A program made the translations under genes and the position numbers. A DNA stretch of 64,000 nt from Neptunicoccus sediminis. GTDB lineage: Bacteria > Pseudomonadota > Alphaproteobacteria > Rhodobacterales > Rhodobacteraceae. Under the pieces are notes generated by a model, which was not told the DNA's origin, ran no database searches, and saw only the letters and a program-made list of their open reading frames with translations. Position 1 is the first letter of the stretch, and every line of letters starts with the position of its first letter. This document shows positions 1 to 8,595 of this stretch, piece after piece. The stretch lies in NCBI RefSeq assembly GCF_001719615.1, contig NZ_MDVX01000019.1, positions 1-64,000 on the forward strand, read 5' to 3'.

Positions 1-196
1 GTTCTACTTCCGGACCACAGACGTGACCGGTACTGTTGAACTGCCATCCGGCACAGAAATGGTGATGCCAGGCGATAACCTGAAGTTCAACGTTGAACTG
101 ATCGCCCCAATCGCTATGGAACAAGGTCTGCGTTTTGCGATCCGCGAAGGCGGCCGTACAGTCGGCTCCGGCGTTGTTTCCAAAATCAACGAGTAA
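1..196 (+). CDS. tuf: Elongation factor Tu, C-terminal end (partial)
   Basis: The reading frame starting at base 2 and ending with TAA at 194-196 gives about 64 residues of the last beta-barrel domain of EF-Tu. It begins [10 protein letters not shown] and ends [14 protein letters not shown], which is the highly conserved EF-Tu C-terminus. EF-Tu delivers aminoacyl-tRNA to the ribosome as a GTPase; the GTPase domain lies outside the window. Its position immediately before rpsJ is the usual str-S10 junction. The 70 nt to rpsJ hold a short palindromic stretch but no clear T-tailed terminator, so some read-through into S10 is possible. Confidence 0.95.
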   Translation, partial: FYFRTTDVTGTVELPSGTEMVMPGDNLKFNVELIAPIAMEQGLRFAIREGGRTVGSGVVSKINE

Positions 197-266
197 TACA
201 CCAACCGGTTCGACGAGGGCCGGGCAATAGTGCCCGGTCCTCCTCTCAATCTTGAAAGGCATGAAT

Positions 267-575
267 ATGCAAAGCCAAAACATTCGCATTCGGCTGAAAG
301 CGTTTGATTACCGTGTGCTGGACGCGTCCACACAGGAAATCGTAAATACAGCCAAGCGGACTGGTGCGCAGGTACGCGGTCCTATCCCGCTGCCTAACCA
401 CATCGAGAAATACACTGTTCTGCGTGGTCCACACGTAAACAAGAAATCTCGTGAGCAGTTTGAAATCCGTACACACAAGCGTTTGCTTGATATTGTTGAC
501 CCGACTCCACAAACAGTAGACGCGCTGATGAAGCTCGATCTTGCTGCTGGTGTGGACGTCGAGATCAAGCTTTAA
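267..575 (+). CDS. rpsJ: 30S ribosomal protein S10
   Basis: S10 of the small subunit head (102 aa), also the antitermination partner NusE. The sequence [19 protein letters not shown] and the end [14 protein letters not shown] are typical of alphaproteobacterial S10. The frame is open from TTG 252, with ATGs at 261 and 267. I choose 267 because the GAAAGG ribosome-binding site at 254-259 is then about 7 nt away and the protein aligns with family members from QSQNIRIR. First gene of the S10 group; rplC follows after 15 nt. Confidence 0.95.
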   Translation: MQSQNIRIRLKAFDYRVLDASTQEIVNTAKRTGAQVRGPIPLPNHIEKYTVLRGPHVNKKSREQFEIRTHKRLLDIVDPTPQTVDALMKLDLAAGVDVEIKL

Positions 576-590
576 GGGGGCATGAAGATT

Positions 591-1439
591 ATGTTGCGCT
601 CTGGAGTTATCGCAAAGAAGCTGGGCATGACCCGCTTGTTCATGGAAGACGGCAAACAGGTTCCTGTAACCGTTCTTCAAATGGAAAACCTGCAAGTTGT
701 TGCACAACGCACCGGCGAAAAAGACGGCTACACCGCTGTTCAGCTGGGTGCCGGTGTTGCAAAGGCAAAACGCACATCCGCAGCGATGCGCGGTCACTTT
801 GCTGCTGCTAAGGTTGAACCAAAACGGAAAATCGCGGAATTCCGCGTGTCCCCTGAAAACCTGATCGAAGTTGGCGAGGAAATCATCGCTGACCACTATT
901 TCGAAGGTCAGTTCGTGGACGTCTCCGGTACATCTATCGGTAAAGGTTTTGCCGGTGCGATGAAACGCTGGAACTTTGGTGGTCTGCGGGCAACACACGG
1001 TGTGTCCATCTCCCACCGCTCCCACGGTTCTACAGGTCAGTGTCAGGATCCCGGTCGTGTTTTCAAAGGTAAGAAAATGGCCGGTCACATGGGTGCTGCC
1101 CGCGTGACGACCCAAAACCTGCAAGTGGTTAAAACAGACAGCGAACGCGGTCTGCTGATGATCAAGGGCGCCGTTCCCGGGTCCAAAGGCTGCTGGGTCA
1201 CTGTTAAGGATGCGGTTAAGAAGCCGTTCCCTGAAAGTGCCATTCTGCCTGCCGCACTGCGCTCTGCCGCTGCTGCTGCTGCAAAAGCCGCCGAAGAAGC
1301 TGCTGCCGAAGCCGCTGCAGAAGAAGCCGCAGCAGCCGAAGCTGCCGCCGCCGAAGCTGCTGCTGCTGAAGAAGCTGCTCTGAAAGCTGCCGAAGCAGAA
1401 ATTGCTGCTGAAGCTGAGAAGAAGGAAGGCGAAGAATGA
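591..1439 (+). CDS. rplC: 50S ribosomal protein L3 with long Ala/Glu tail
   Basis: L3 (282 aa from ATG 591; an in-frame ATG also exists at 582). [17 protein letters not shown] is the standard alphaproteobacterial start, and AAGGGGG lies about 11 nt upstream of 591 but almost touches 582. The globular L3 part, with the glycine-rich loop ([33 protein letters not shown]) that reaches the peptidyl transferase centre, ends near residue 215. The last 60-65 residues are almost only Ala and Glu with a final EKKEGEE. E. coli L3 is about 209 aa, so the tail is an extension. The stop overlaps the rplD start (ATGA), suggesting translational coupling. Confidence 0.95.
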   Translation: MLRSGVIAKKLGMTRLFMEDGKQVPVTVLQMENLQVVAQRTGEKDGYTAVQLGAGVAKAKRTSAAMRGHFAAAKVEPKRKIAEFRVSPENLIEVGEEIIADHYFEGQFVDVSGTSIGKGFAGAMKRWNFGGLRATHGVSISHRSHGSTGQCQDPGRVFKGKKMAGHMGAARVTTQNLQVVKTDSERGLLMIKGAVPGSKGCWVTVKDAVKKPFPESAILPAALRSAAAAAAKAAEEAAAEAAAEEAAAAEAAAAEAAAAEEAALKAAEAEIAAEAEKKEGEE

Positions 1440-2056
1440 AACTCGACGTGATCAAACTGGACGCTGGTAAAGCGGGCTCGGTCGACCTCGACGAGGCGAT
1501 CTTTGGCCTGGAGCCACGTAAAGACATTCTGCACCGTGTTGTGCGTTACCAACTGGCGAAACGCCAGCAGGGGACACACAAAGTCAAGACACGGTCCGAA
1601 GTCAGCTACTCCACCAAGAAGATCTACCGCCAGAAAGGCACCGGTGGCGCACGCCACGGCGCCCGTTCGGCTCCGATCTTCCGCGGTGGTGGTGTTTACA
1701 AAGGCCCGACGCCCCGTAGCCACGCCCACGACCTGACCAAAAAGTTCCGCAAGCTGGGACTGCGTCACGCACTGTCTGCAAAGATGACAGCGGGCGAGCT
1801 GGTCATTCTGGACAACGCCGATATGGCAACTGCCAAAACCGGTGATCTGGCGAAGGCTGTAAAAAACCTCGGCTGGAAGCGCGCGCTGATCGTTGACGGT
1901 TCGGAAGTGAATGCAAACTTTGCATTGGCTGCCCGTAACATCGACGGTGTAAACGTTCTGCCAAGCCAGGGTGCCAACGTGTATGACATCTTGAAAAGCG
2001 ACACTCTGGTCCTGACCAAAGCTGGCGTTGAAGCATTGGAGGCTCGTTTGAAATGA
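1436..2056 (+). CDS. rplD: 50S ribosomal protein L4
   Basis: L4, 206 aa, binds 23S rRNA domain I and sends a loop into the peptide exit tunnel. The tunnel-loop region is visible as [22 protein letters not shown], followed by a C-terminal Rossmann-like part ending [12 protein letters not shown] 1436 overlaps the rplC stop and the rplD stop overlaps the rplW start (ATGA), so rplC-rplD-rplW form a tightly coupled unit. L4 autoregulates S10 operons in gammaproteobacteria; no comparable leader structure was identified here. Confidence 0.95.
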   Translation: MKLDVIKLDAGKAGSVDLDEAIFGLEPRKDILHRVVRYQLAKRQQGTHKVKTRSEVSYSTKKIYRQKGTGGARHGARSAPIFRGGGVYKGPTPRSHAHDLTKKFRKLGLRHALSAKMTAGELVILDNADMATAKTGDLAKAVKNLGWKRALIVDGSEVNANFALAARNIDGVNVLPSQGANVYDILKSDTLVLTKAGVEALEARLK

Positions 2057-2349
2057 GCGATAAAGCTGAACTCTACGACGTGATCCGCAAGCCGATCATC
2101 ACCGAAAAAGCAACAATGGCTTCCGAGCATAACGCTGTTGTTTTCGAAGTGGCAATCGACGCGAACAAACCGCAAATCAAAGAGGCTGTTGAAAGCCTGT
2201 TTAATGTCAAGGTGAAGGCTGTGAACACATCCATCACCAAAGGCAAGGTTAAGCGGTTCCGCGGTCGCCTGGGCCAACGCAAGGACGTTAAAAAAGCCTA
2301 TGTGACGCTGGAAGAAGGTAACACCATCGACGTGTCTACCGGTCTTTGA
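2053..2349 (+). CDS. rplW: 50S ribosomal protein L23
   Basis: L23, 98 aa, sits at the peptide exit and is the docking site for trigger factor and SRP. It shows the family pattern: [13 protein letters not shown] near the start, [17 protein letters not shown], then a basic loop and [10 protein letters not shown]. The start overlaps the rplD stop. In most relatives rplB follows directly. Here transcription meets a palindromic repeat and a strong terminator, and 1.7 kb of unrelated DNA separates rplW from rplB. Confidence 0.95.
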   Translation: MSDKAELYDVIRKPIITEKATMASEHNAVVFEVAIDANKPQIKEAVESLFNVKVKAVNTSITKGKVKRFRGRLGQRKDVKKAYVTLEEGNTIDVSTGL

Positions 2350-2363
2350 TCGGATCTTGCGTG

Positions 2364-2387
2364 TGTCGGGCTGAAGCCCGACCTACG
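2364..2387. repeat. REP-like palindromic repeat, copy 1
   Basis: The palindrome gtcgggc-tgaa-gcccgac (7-bp stem, 4-nt loop), preceded by t and followed by ctacg, gives a 24-nt unit. Identical 24-mers occur at 6713-6736 and 14685-14708, with a diverged copy at 20061-20084. This copy lies 14 nt after the rplW stop and 15 nt before an intrinsic terminator. The form resembles REP elements mobilised by RAYT transposases, but no such transposase is present in the window. Confidence 0.85.
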
Positions 2388-2402
2388 GTTTGAAATTGAG
2401 AG

Positions 2403-2431
2403 AGCCCCTGCTGTAAAGCGGGGGCTTTTTT
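2403..2431 (+). terminator. Intrinsic terminator after rplW
   Basis: Stem agcccctgct (2403-2412) pairs with agcgggggct (2417-2426), with one wobble and a 4-nt loop, followed by a T run. It should end or strongly reduce transcription from rpsJ-rplC-rplD-rplW, so rplB downstream probably needs its own promoter or read-through. Confidence 0.85.
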
Positions 2432-2524
2432 GTTGGTGGCAATATGAATTTACAATCGCCGAATTGAAAATTACTTTAGATGGCAATGCCAAATCCGTAA
2501 CGAGACACGAGGTTAATCTTCTTC

Positions 2525-3850
2525 ATGAAAACTGTGCGGGTTTTGTTGAATTCCGAAGATTTCAATTTGAATGTTTATGCACCAGCAGAAATTCTAGGCG
2601 ATTTTTTGGACAGCTTAAAGGCAATCCAAAAGTACCAAGGCCGGGTTCCCAGAGTGTATCAAGAAATCGTCGCCCTGCTATATTATCACGGACAGGTTTT
2701 AAACGGTGGCCATAACCAGTGGGTCGGGAATTTGTGTAACTTGTTGGACGCACAAGCTGACTTAGAGGGGGAGGCATTGAACAGGTTATTGGGGCCTCAG
2801 GTCGACGGGTTAATGTATGCCGCTCGGGAGCTAGGTTTGGGTGAGCTACATGAACTCTTAGTTGACGTTCTAAGCTGGTTGGCGATGCCTGGTGACCAAC
2901 GTGATTGGATGAAGTTAAACGGATTTGATTCTAGATTCTACGGTTTGAAAATGAACCAAGATGCAATGGAGGTATACTGTAAAGCTGGTCCAAGACCTTT
3001 TCAAAAATGGTTTGAATTGGTGGGCGGTAAAGCGCACGTTGATGGAGTCCATGTCTACTATTTGGCTGTTGCAAAGTTTTTGCTTTTGGACCCAAACACG
3101 GACATCCTCTCGTCAGAGCCTTGGAACAAAGAACGTAGTAAGATCTTCGATGATCCCGAAGCCGTGGTTGCCAAGAAATTGAGTGCTTACGAGCTGGCCA
3201 AAAAATATATTCCATCAGATACCTATATAGCCTTGGTCACGGCTTTTTCAAAAATCCAAGATTCTGAAGGTTCGAAAGTTCGTTTTGTGAAGAAAATTCA
3301 TGCCCTTTCTAATGGTAAGAACGGGTCTACTCGCTTTGTTGCGCAAACAACCAAGAATGTAGTGATTGTTGAAACAGATGAAGATTGCGTGTGTATCTAT
3401 CAACGTAAATTACCTTGGAGCCGATTATTCAAGTGCGCTTTGGTCGAAGCCGGATTTGCGCTGAGGCTTTCGAGCGTTCAAGCCGTTACCAACGCACGTT
3501 GGGTTCGTGGCGAAGCCAAAAGTGGAAAGCTTCTGGCTAAAGCACAAATAAATCCAAAATGGCGAAAAATGTTCTTCGAATTCAAAATTCCGGAAGGGCT
3601 CATGCTGTCTGATGGCGGTGTTGAAGCACACAGCGGCATTCGAAACGGAGATCTAATTGCACTGGAGATTTCGTCTGAACAGATTGGATGGCAATATAAA
3701 ATGTGGAATTCAAATTTAACAATTCGTGCGGATTCGCATACCGTTACGATCGAGCATAAGGAGTTGGGACGGTGCGAGACATTTTCTATGGATCAGCTGG
3801 ATGAGTTGAGAAATAGCTTGCTGCAAAAATACGGGTCTGCTCAGAGCTAG
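2525..3850 (+). CDS. Orphan 441-aa protein inserted in the S10 operon
   Basis: Not firmly recognised. ATG 2525 gives MKTVRVLLNSEDFNLNVYAP; a GAGG lies about 13 nt upstream. No signal peptide or membrane segment is visible, so it should be cytosolic. Residues about 45-130, containing LNGGHNQWVGNLCNLLD, weakly resemble the NNGG(F/H)xQ pattern of DMP19/DUF4375 proteins. The middle is alpha/beta mixed, and the last 200 residues contain many aromatic/basic strands (e.g. QIGWQYKMWNS). Codon use (ttg, aat, aaa, gat) and lower GC differ sharply from the flanking ribosomal genes, pointing to horizontal acquisition. It sits on the same strand between the rplW terminator and the rplB leader, presumably expressed from its own promoter. 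Function unknown. Confidence 0.8.
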   Translation: MKTVRVLLNSEDFNLNVYAPAEILGDFLDSLKAIQKYQGRVPRVYQEIVALLYYHGQVLNGGHNQWVGNLCNLLDAQADLEGEALNRLLGPQVDGLMYAARELGLGELHELLVDVLSWLAMPGDQRDWMKLNGFDSRFYGLKMNQDAMEVYCKAGPRPFQKWFELVGGKAHVDGVHVYYLAVAKFLLLDPNTDILSSEPWNKERSKIFDDPEAVVAKKLSAYELAKKYIPSDTYIALVTAFSKIQDSEGSKVRFVKKIHALSNGKNGSTRFVAQTTKNVVIVETDEDCVCIYQRKLPWSRLFKCALVEAGFALRLSSVQAVTNARWVRGEAKSGKLLAKAQINPKWRKMFFEFKIPEGLMLSDGGVEAHSGIRNGDLIALEISSEQIGWQYKMWNSNLTIRADSHTVTIEHKELGRCETFSMDQLDELRNSLLQKYGSAQS

Positions 3851-3922
3851 TTACGCTAAGGTTTTTCCCTTTAACGCTTGACCCAAAGCCGCCTCTTTCC
3901 TACAAGCCACCATCTGCACCGT

Positions 3923-3951
3923 CCCAGATTCGTCTGGGGCGTTGTTGTTTT
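3923..3951 (+). terminator. TTCG-loop hairpin with T-rich tail in the rplB leader
   Basis: cccaga-ttcg-tctggg (3923-3938) is a perfect 6-bp stem closed by a TTCG tetraloop and followed by gcgttgttgttttt. It can act as a terminator for the orphan gene before it, or as an attenuator in the 222-nt gap before rplB. Downstream, the leader carries two near-identical pieces (ccttcgggggcc and ccttcggggtcc) and a small hairpin gcaggc...gcctgc near 4032-4049. Confidence 0.55.
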
Positions 3952-4072
3952 TGGCGGACAGTTTTTCGCCGACCGCAATTCGGGCACCTTCGGGGGCCTA
4001 TACCTTGGAACCTTCGGGGTCCTTAACCATAGCAGGCTCCTTTGCCTGCGCTATATACGGAAGACAGTAAGA

Positions 4073-4912
4073 ATGGCACTTAAGTCGTATAAACCAACGA
4101 CGCCGGGCCAGCGTGGACTGGTACTGATCGACCGTTCGGAATTGTACAAAGGCCGTCCGGTCAAAGCCCTGACACAGGGTTTGACCAAGAACGGCGGACG
4201 TAACAACACCGGGCGGATCACGATGCGTCGCAAGGGCGGTGGGGCGAAACGCCTGTACCGTATCGTTGATTTCAAACGCAACAAAATGGATGTACCGGCC
4301 ACGGTAATTCGGATCGAATATGACCCGAACCGGACCGCGTTCATCGCACTTATCAAATATGAAGACGGCCAGCAGGCCTATATCATCGCACCACAGCGTC
4401 TGGCTATTGGTGATCAGGTGATCTCTTCGGCAAAGGCTGACGTGAAGCCGGGCAACACTATGCCGTTCACAGGTCTGCCAATTGGTACAATCATCCACAA
4501 CATCGAGCTGAAGCCAGGTAAAGGCGGTCAAATCGCCCGTGCTGCCGGGACTTACGCCCAGTTTGTTGGTCGTGACGGTTCCTACGCACAGATCCGCCTG
4601 TCCTCGGGCGAGCTGCGTCTGGTACGTCAGGAATGTCTGGCCACTGTTGGCGCGGTTTCCAACCCCGACAACTCCAACCAGAACTTCGGTAAAGCCGGCC
4701 GCAACCGTCACAAGGGCATCCGCCCGAGCGTGCGCGGTGTGGTTATGAACCCTGTCGATCACCCGCATGGTGGTGGTGAAGGTCGTACATCCGGTGGTCG
4801 TCACCCTGTATCTCCTTGGGGTAAGCCTACAAAGGGTGCGCGCACCCGCAGCAACAAGACCACGGACAAATACATTGTCCGGTCCCGTCACGCCAAGAAG
4901 AAGGGTCGTTAA
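4073..4912 (+). CDS. rplB: 50S ribosomal protein L2
   Basis: L2, 279 aa, needed for subunit joining and peptidyl transferase activity. [15 protein letters not shown] opens the protein, and the conserved [19 protein letters not shown] segment, with its functionally important histidine, is near residue 225. The end [10 protein letters not shown] is typical. The frame is open upstream to 3878, but ATG 4073 matches all L2 starts and the preceding residues are unlike L2. rpsS follows after 3 nt, so rplB heads the unit rplB-rpsS-rplV-rpsC-rplP. Confidence 0.96.
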   Translation: MALKSYKPTTPGQRGLVLIDRSELYKGRPVKALTQGLTKNGGRNNTGRITMRRKGGGAKRLYRIVDFKRNKMDVPATVIRIEYDPNRTAFIALIKYEDGQQAYIIAPQRLAIGDQVISSAKADVKPGNTMPFTGLPIGTIIHNIELKPGKGGQIARAAGTYAQFVGRDGSYAQIRLSSGELRLVRQECLATVGAVSNPDNSNQNFGKAGRNRHKGIRPSVRGVVMNPVDHPHGGGEGRTSGGRHPVSPWGKPTKGARTRSNKTTDKYIVRSRHAKKKGR

Positions 4913-4915
4913 CAG

Positions 4916-5194
4916 ATGCCTCGTTCAGTATGGAAGGGCCCTTTTGTCGATGCTTATGTGCTTAAAAAAGCAGAAAAGTCTCGGGAATCCGGCCGCAAAG
5001 AAGTTATCAAAATCTGGTCTCGTCGTTCGACGATCCTGCCACAGTTCGTGGGTCTGACTTTTGGCGTTTACAACGGCAAAAAGCACATCCCTGTCAACGT
5101 GTCAGAAGACATGATCGGCCAGAAGTTCGGTGAATACTCCCCATCGCGCACCTATTACGGGCACGCTGCGGACAAAAAAGCGAAACGGAAGTAA
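4916..5194 (+). CDS. rpsS: 30S ribosomal protein S19
   Basis: S19, 92 aa, forms a complex with S13 at the head of the small subunit. It shows [20 protein letters not shown] and [24 protein letters not shown]-type family motifs (given in part), and [19 protein letters not shown] near the end. It lies 3 nt after rplB and 3 nt before rplV, with no room for a separate promoter. Confidence 0.96.
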   Translation: MPRSVWKGPFVDAYVLKKAEKSRESGRKEVIKIWSRRSTILPQFVGLTFGVYNGKKHIPVNVSEDMIGQKFGEYSPSRTYYGHAADKKAKRK

Positions 5195-5197
5195 GCC

Positions 5198-5581
5198 ATG
5201 GGAAAGTCTAAGAACCCCCGTCGCGTAGCAGAGAACGAAGCGTTTGCCGTTTCTCGTATGCTGAAAACCAGCCCTCAAAAGCTGAATCTTGTGGCGCAAT
5301 TGATCCGCAACAAACCAGTTGAAAAAGCTCTGGCCGATTTGACGTTCTCCAAGAAACGCATCGCCGCAGACGTTCGCAAGACGCTGCAATCCGCGATTGC
5401 CAACGCAGAGAACAACCACGGTCTGGATGTTGACGAACTGATCGTTGCAGAAGCCTACGTCGGCAAGAACCTTGTCATGAAGCGTGGACGTCCTCGGGCA
5501 CGTGGTCGCTATGGCCGCATCCTGAAGCCTTTCGCACAAGTCACTATTCTGGTGCGTCAGCCAGCAGAGGAGCAAGCATAA
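5198..5581 (+). CDS. rplV: 50S ribosomal protein L22
   Basis: L22, 127 aa, binds all 23S rRNA domains and lines the exit tunnel with a beta hairpin. Family motifs are seen in [20 protein letters not shown] and the hairpin [18 protein letters not shown]. Its TAA overlaps the rpsC start by one base (TAATG), consistent with coupled translation. Confidence 0.96.
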   Translation: MGKSKNPRRVAENEAFAVSRMLKTSPQKLNLVAQLIRNKPVEKALADLTFSKKRIAADVRKTLQSAIANAENNHGLDVDELIVAEAYVGKNLVMKRGRPRARGRYGRILKPFAQVTILVRQPAEEQA

Positions 5582-6282
5582 TGGGTCAGAAGATCAATCC
5601 AATTGGCTTCCGTCTGCAAGTCAACCGCACATGGGACAGCCGCTGGTATGCCAATAAGGCAGAATACGGCGATCTGTTGCACGAAGACCTGAAAATCCGC
5701 GAGTTCATTAAGAAAGAATGCGCGCAAGCAGGTATCGCACGTGTGATCATCGAACGTCCGCACAAGAAATGCCGCGTGACAATCCATTCGGCTCGTCCGG
5801 GTGTGATCATCGGCAAAAAAGGTGCTGACATCGAAACACTGCGCAAGAAGCTGTCGAACCTGACAGACTCCGAACTGCACCTCAACATTGTTGAAGTTCG
5901 CAAGCCGGAGCTGGACGCGCAGCTGGTTGCCGAAAGTGTTGCACAGCAACTGGAACGTCGTGTGTCTTTCCGTCGTGCCATGAAACGCGCTGTTCAAAAC
6001 GCGATGCGTATGGGTGCCCTTGGTATCCGTATCAACTGTGCCGGCCGTCTGGGTGGTGCTGAAATCGCGCGGACCGAATGGTATCGTGAAGGTCGTGTTC
6101 CACTGCACACACTGCGTGCGGACATCGATTACGCACGGGCCGAAGGTCTGACAGCTTATGGTATCATTGGCATCAAAGTGATGATTTTCAAAGGCGAGAT
6201 CATGGAGCACGATCCATCCGCACGCGAACGTCGTCAGGCTGAAATGCAAGAAGGCGGGCCTTCGCGTCCACCTCGTCGCTAA
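5581..6282 (+). CDS. rpsC: 30S ribosomal protein S3
   Basis: S3, 233 aa, part of the mRNA entry helicase. It begins [18 protein letters not shown], contains the type-2 KH motif [17 protein letters not shown] (residues about 76-92), and has the S3 C-terminal domain [20 protein letters not shown]. The last 20 residues are a basic tail rich in Arg and Pro. It starts on the last base of rplV. Confidence 0.96.
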   Translation: MGQKINPIGFRLQVNRTWDSRWYANKAEYGDLLHEDLKIREFIKKECAQAGIARVIIERPHKKCRVTIHSARPGVIIGKKGADIETLRKKLSNLTDSELHLNIVEVRKPELDAQLVAESVAQQLERRVSFRRAMKRAVQNAMRMGALGIRINCAGRLGGAEIARTEWYREGRVPLHTLRADIDYARAEGLTAYGIIGIKVMIFKGEIMEHDPSARERRQAEMQEGGPSRPPRR

Positions 6283-6294
6283 GGAGACAGAGAG

Positions 6295-6708
6295 ATGCTT
6301 TCACCAAAGCGTACCAAATTCCGCAAGGCGTTTAAGGGCCGTATCCACGGTCAAGCCAAAGGCGGTTCCGATCTGAACTTCGGGTCTTATGGCCTGAAAA
6401 CAATCGAGCCCGAGCGGATCACTGCACGTCAAATCGAAGCGGCTCGCCGCGCGATGACACGTCACATGAAACGTCAGGGCCGTGTTTGGATCCGGATTTT
6501 CCCTGATCTGCCAGTGACCAAAAAACCAACCGAAGTCCGGATGGGTAAAGGTAAAGGTTCCGTCGAATTTTGGGCAGCCAAAGTTAAGCCGGGCCGGATC
6601 ATGTTTGAAATTGACGGTGTGTCCGACGCTGTTGCACGCGAAGCCCTGCGCCTTGCTGCAATGAAGCTGCCGGTTAAAACACGCGTCGTTCAACGCGAAG
6701 ACTGGTAA
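6295..6708 (+). CDS. rplP: 50S ribosomal protein L16
   Basis: L16, 137 aa, near the A site. It starts [19 protein letters not shown] and contains [19 protein letters not shown] and [20 protein letters not shown], all typical. An AGGAGA site precedes it. In most bacteria rpmC and rpsQ follow at once. Here rplP is followed by the second palindromic repeat plus terminator, and rpmC lies 3.7 kb downstream. Confidence 0.96.
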   Translation: MLSPKRTKFRKAFKGRIHGQAKGGSDLNFGSYGLKTIEPERITARQIEAARRAMTRHMKRQGRVWIRIFPDLPVTKKPTEVRMGKGKGSVEFWAAKVKPGRIMFEIDGVSDAVAREALRLAAMKLPVKTRVVQREDW

Positions 6709-6712
6709 GTGG

Positions 6713-6736
6713 TGTCGGGCTGAAGCCCGACCTACG
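6713..6736. repeat. REP-like palindromic repeat, copy 2
   Basis: Identical over 24 nt to the copies at 2364 and 14685 (stem gtcgggc/gcccgac, loop tgaa, tail ctacg). It begins 4 nt after the rplP stop and ends 12 nt before an intrinsic terminator, repeating the arrangement seen after rplW and rpmD. Confidence 0.85.
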
Positions 6737-6748
6737 CTGAGAATTGAA

Positions 6749-6778
6749 AACCCCTGATCGTATGGTCAGGGGTTTTTT
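6749..6778 (+). terminator. Intrinsic terminator after rplP
   Basis: aacccctga (6749-6757) pairs with tcaggggtt (6766-6774) and is followed by a T run. The A-rich run on the left makes it possibly bidirectional, also serving the convergent ParB-like gene that ends at 6793. Confidence 0.85.
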
Positions 6779-6792
6779 GCGTTTTGGGTTGG

Positions 6793-7044
6793 CTAATGCA
6801 GACGGGCGTGTACCTCATAGCCTTCGATTGTGTCCTCCCCGAGCGCGCGTAGCGCTTCGAGCCGGTGGTATCCCTCAATCAGGACATAGCCGCCGGTTTT
6901 GCCCTCGCGCACGCGGATCGGGGTGGTTTGGCCGTTTTCCAGTATATCTTCCGCCAGCGCTTGGACCTTCGCGGGGTCCAGCGTCTTTTTGCGTTTCACC
7001 GGAACGCGGATTTCGACTATTGGAAAGGTTTCTTTTATCGGCAT
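6793..7044 (-). CDS. Small ParB-like nuclease-domain protein
   Basis: From ATG 7044 this gives 83 aa starting MPIKETFPIVEIRVPVKRKK. The sequence DILENGQTTPIRVREG followed by YVLIEGYHRLEALRALGED has the ParB N-terminal fold signature: a (Q/N)-P-I-x-V strand and a (E)G-x-x-R/H-x-x-A motif. Here Arg is replaced by His in GYHRLEA, as in sulfiredoxin/ParB-like relatives. No DNA-binding HTH follows, so it is a stand-alone catalytic-type domain rather than a partition protein. The frame stays open to 7170 but that part overlaps the symporter start and looks non-coding. It is convergent with rplP. Confidence 0.7.
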   Translation of the reverse strand: MPIKETFPIVEIRVPVKRKKTLDPAKVQALAEDILENGQTTPIRVREGKTGGYVLIEGYHRLEALRALGEDTIEGYEVHARLH

Positions 7045-7168
7045 GACCGCACTCTGCGCCCGAATTTCCGGTTTGCCCAGCGGTGTTTGCGGCGGGGCTT
7101 CACCGTGACGTGACTGGAGCGTGATCAAACAGCCTGCTAGGCGCATAGAAGACCCTTCGGAGAGACCC

Positions 7169-8554
7169 ATGCAGGCTTACACCATTACCGGAATTTTCAT
7201 TCTGATCGTTATCGCCAGCCTGCTGGCAGCCCCCCGGCGTGTCACGGTCGCCAGCTTCTATGGCGGACAGACGGGCACGGGGGCGCAACCGGCGCTTTGG
7301 ACGCTGGTGCTTAGTCAGGTCACGACGTGGATATTTGCGCGGTCGCTGATGAATGCGGCGATCCTTGGGTATTATTACGGGATTGCCGGCGTGCTGGCCT
7401 ATACCGCCTATTACGGATCCTTTCTGACTGGCGCGTTTGTCGTTGGCCGCTTGCGGGAAAGCGGTGCCGGTTCTGTGCAGGACTGGCTGACAGAGGGTTT
7501 CGGTCCCACAGGCACGGCCTGTTATAATCTTGTGATCGCCTTGCGTCTGCTGTCCGAAGTTTTCGCCAACCTGCTGGTGGTGGGGCTGATTTTTTCTGCG
7601 GTTCTGCCCCATCTGGCAGGGTATCAGGATTATGCGGTGATCGGTGTCGGGTTCATGGCGCTGGCCTATTCCGCCTGGGGCGGGCTGAGCGCTGCTTTGC
7701 GCAGTGATGTGGTGCAGATGCTGGTGTTTCTGGTGGTTTTTGGCGCGGCGTTTATCTGTCTTGTCACCAGTGCGTTTTTTAATCCGCTGGCAACACTGAC
7801 AGCGACAGGTGTTTCCGGCAGTTACAACGGTTGGGTGCTTCTTGCAGTTGCCGGTCTTCAGGTGTTTTCCTATCCCGTCCATGATCCGGTAATGATGGAC
7901 CGTGGTTTTGTCAGCGATCCGGATACGACGCGCCGCAGTTTTCTCCATGCCTTCTGGATTTCCGCGCTCTGCATTCTGGCTTTCGGGTTGTTCGGTATTC
8001 AGGCGGCACTGGAGGGCGCGGCCTATGAGAACCAGTTGCTCGGGACGTGGGCACAGATGCTGCCGTCTTGGGTGTTCTCTGCATTGATGGTGTCGCTGCT
8101 GGTGTCGGCTCTCTCTACGCTGGATTCCGCGCTGTCCTCTGCGGCGCGGCTGGTGGTTGAGGAATTGAACCTCGCGCCGCGCACACTGATAAGCGGACGG
8201 GTTGCCATGCTGGTGTTTGCTGCACTTGGGGCGGCGCTGACGCTTTGGGGTAATCAAAGCCTGTTTGACGCGGTAGCGGTATCGGGCACGGCTTCTATGT
8301 TCCTGACGCCGGTGCTGCTGGTCGGGTTGGTGGGCGGACGCCGTATCGCGCATTGGGCCTATCTGAGCGCATTCGCCGCTGCAATGCTGGGTGCTGCGGC
8401 CTATTTCCTGCGGGACAATGATTTGGTGTCACAGGTGCTGGTTGAGGGGCATAAATACGAACAGCTCTTGCAGATTTGTCTGGTGGTGCTGCTGGTCGGC
8501 TTTGTGGCGGTTCTGGCGGGATCATCCCGGCAAACGGCGCTGCGCAGCCGATAA
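7169..8554 (+). CDS. Sodium:solute symporter (SSS) family permease
   Basis: 461 aa from ATG 7169 (MQAYTITGIFILIVIASLL), with about 12-13 hydrophobic segments and the SSS-type pattern: a loop with ASFYGGQTG, QDWLTEGFGP, and a later segment VSLLVSALSTLDSALSSAARL that matches the sodium-site helix SxLxSxDS of this family. The substrate cannot be told from sequence; relatives carry sugars, proline, pantothenate or others. An upstream GGAGAGA serves as ribosome-binding site. It lies in the non-ribosomal block between rplP and rpmC, followed after 41 nt by a TIGR02466-type gene. Confidence 0.85.
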   Translation: MQAYTITGIFILIVIASLLAAPRRVTVASFYGGQTGTGAQPALWTLVLSQVTTWIFARSLMNAAILGYYYGIAGVLAYTAYYGSFLTGAFVVGRLRESGAGSVQDWLTEGFGPTGTACYNLVIALRLLSEVFANLLVVGLIFSAVLPHLAGYQDYAVIGVGFMALAYSAWGGLSAALRSDVVQMLVFLVVFGAAFICLVTSAFFNPLATLTATGVSGSYNGWVLLAVAGLQVFSYPVHDPVMMDRGFVSDPDTTRRSFLHAFWISALCILAFGLFGIQAALEGAAYENQLLGTWAQMLPSWVFSALMVSLLVSALSTLDSALSSAARLVVEELNLAPRTLISGRVAMLVFAALGAALTLWGNQSLFDAVAVSGTASMFLTPVLLVGLVGGRRIAHWAYLSAFAAAMLGAAAYFLRDNDLVSQVLVEGHKYEQLLQICLVVLLVGFVAVLAGSSRQTALRSR

Positions 8555-8595
8555 AGCGCGTTGGCCCGCGCTTGTCCCTGCGCTATGCACAGAGC

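Noticed and set aside
246-1124. 292-aa minus-strand frame opposite rpsJ and rplC
   Set aside because: Composition typical of antisense ribosomal genes and no start region or motif.
1240-1440. Simple repeat or microsatellite in the rplC tail as a separate element
   Set aside because: It is in-frame coding sequence for the Ala/Glu tail.
3878-4072. 65-residue N-terminal extension of L2
   Set aside because: Not L2-like; the region holds hairpins and the family start is ATG 4073.
7100-8353. 417-aa minus-strand frame opposite the symporter
   Set aside because: Very basic, low-hydrophobicity sequence that mirrors the membrane gene on the other strand.
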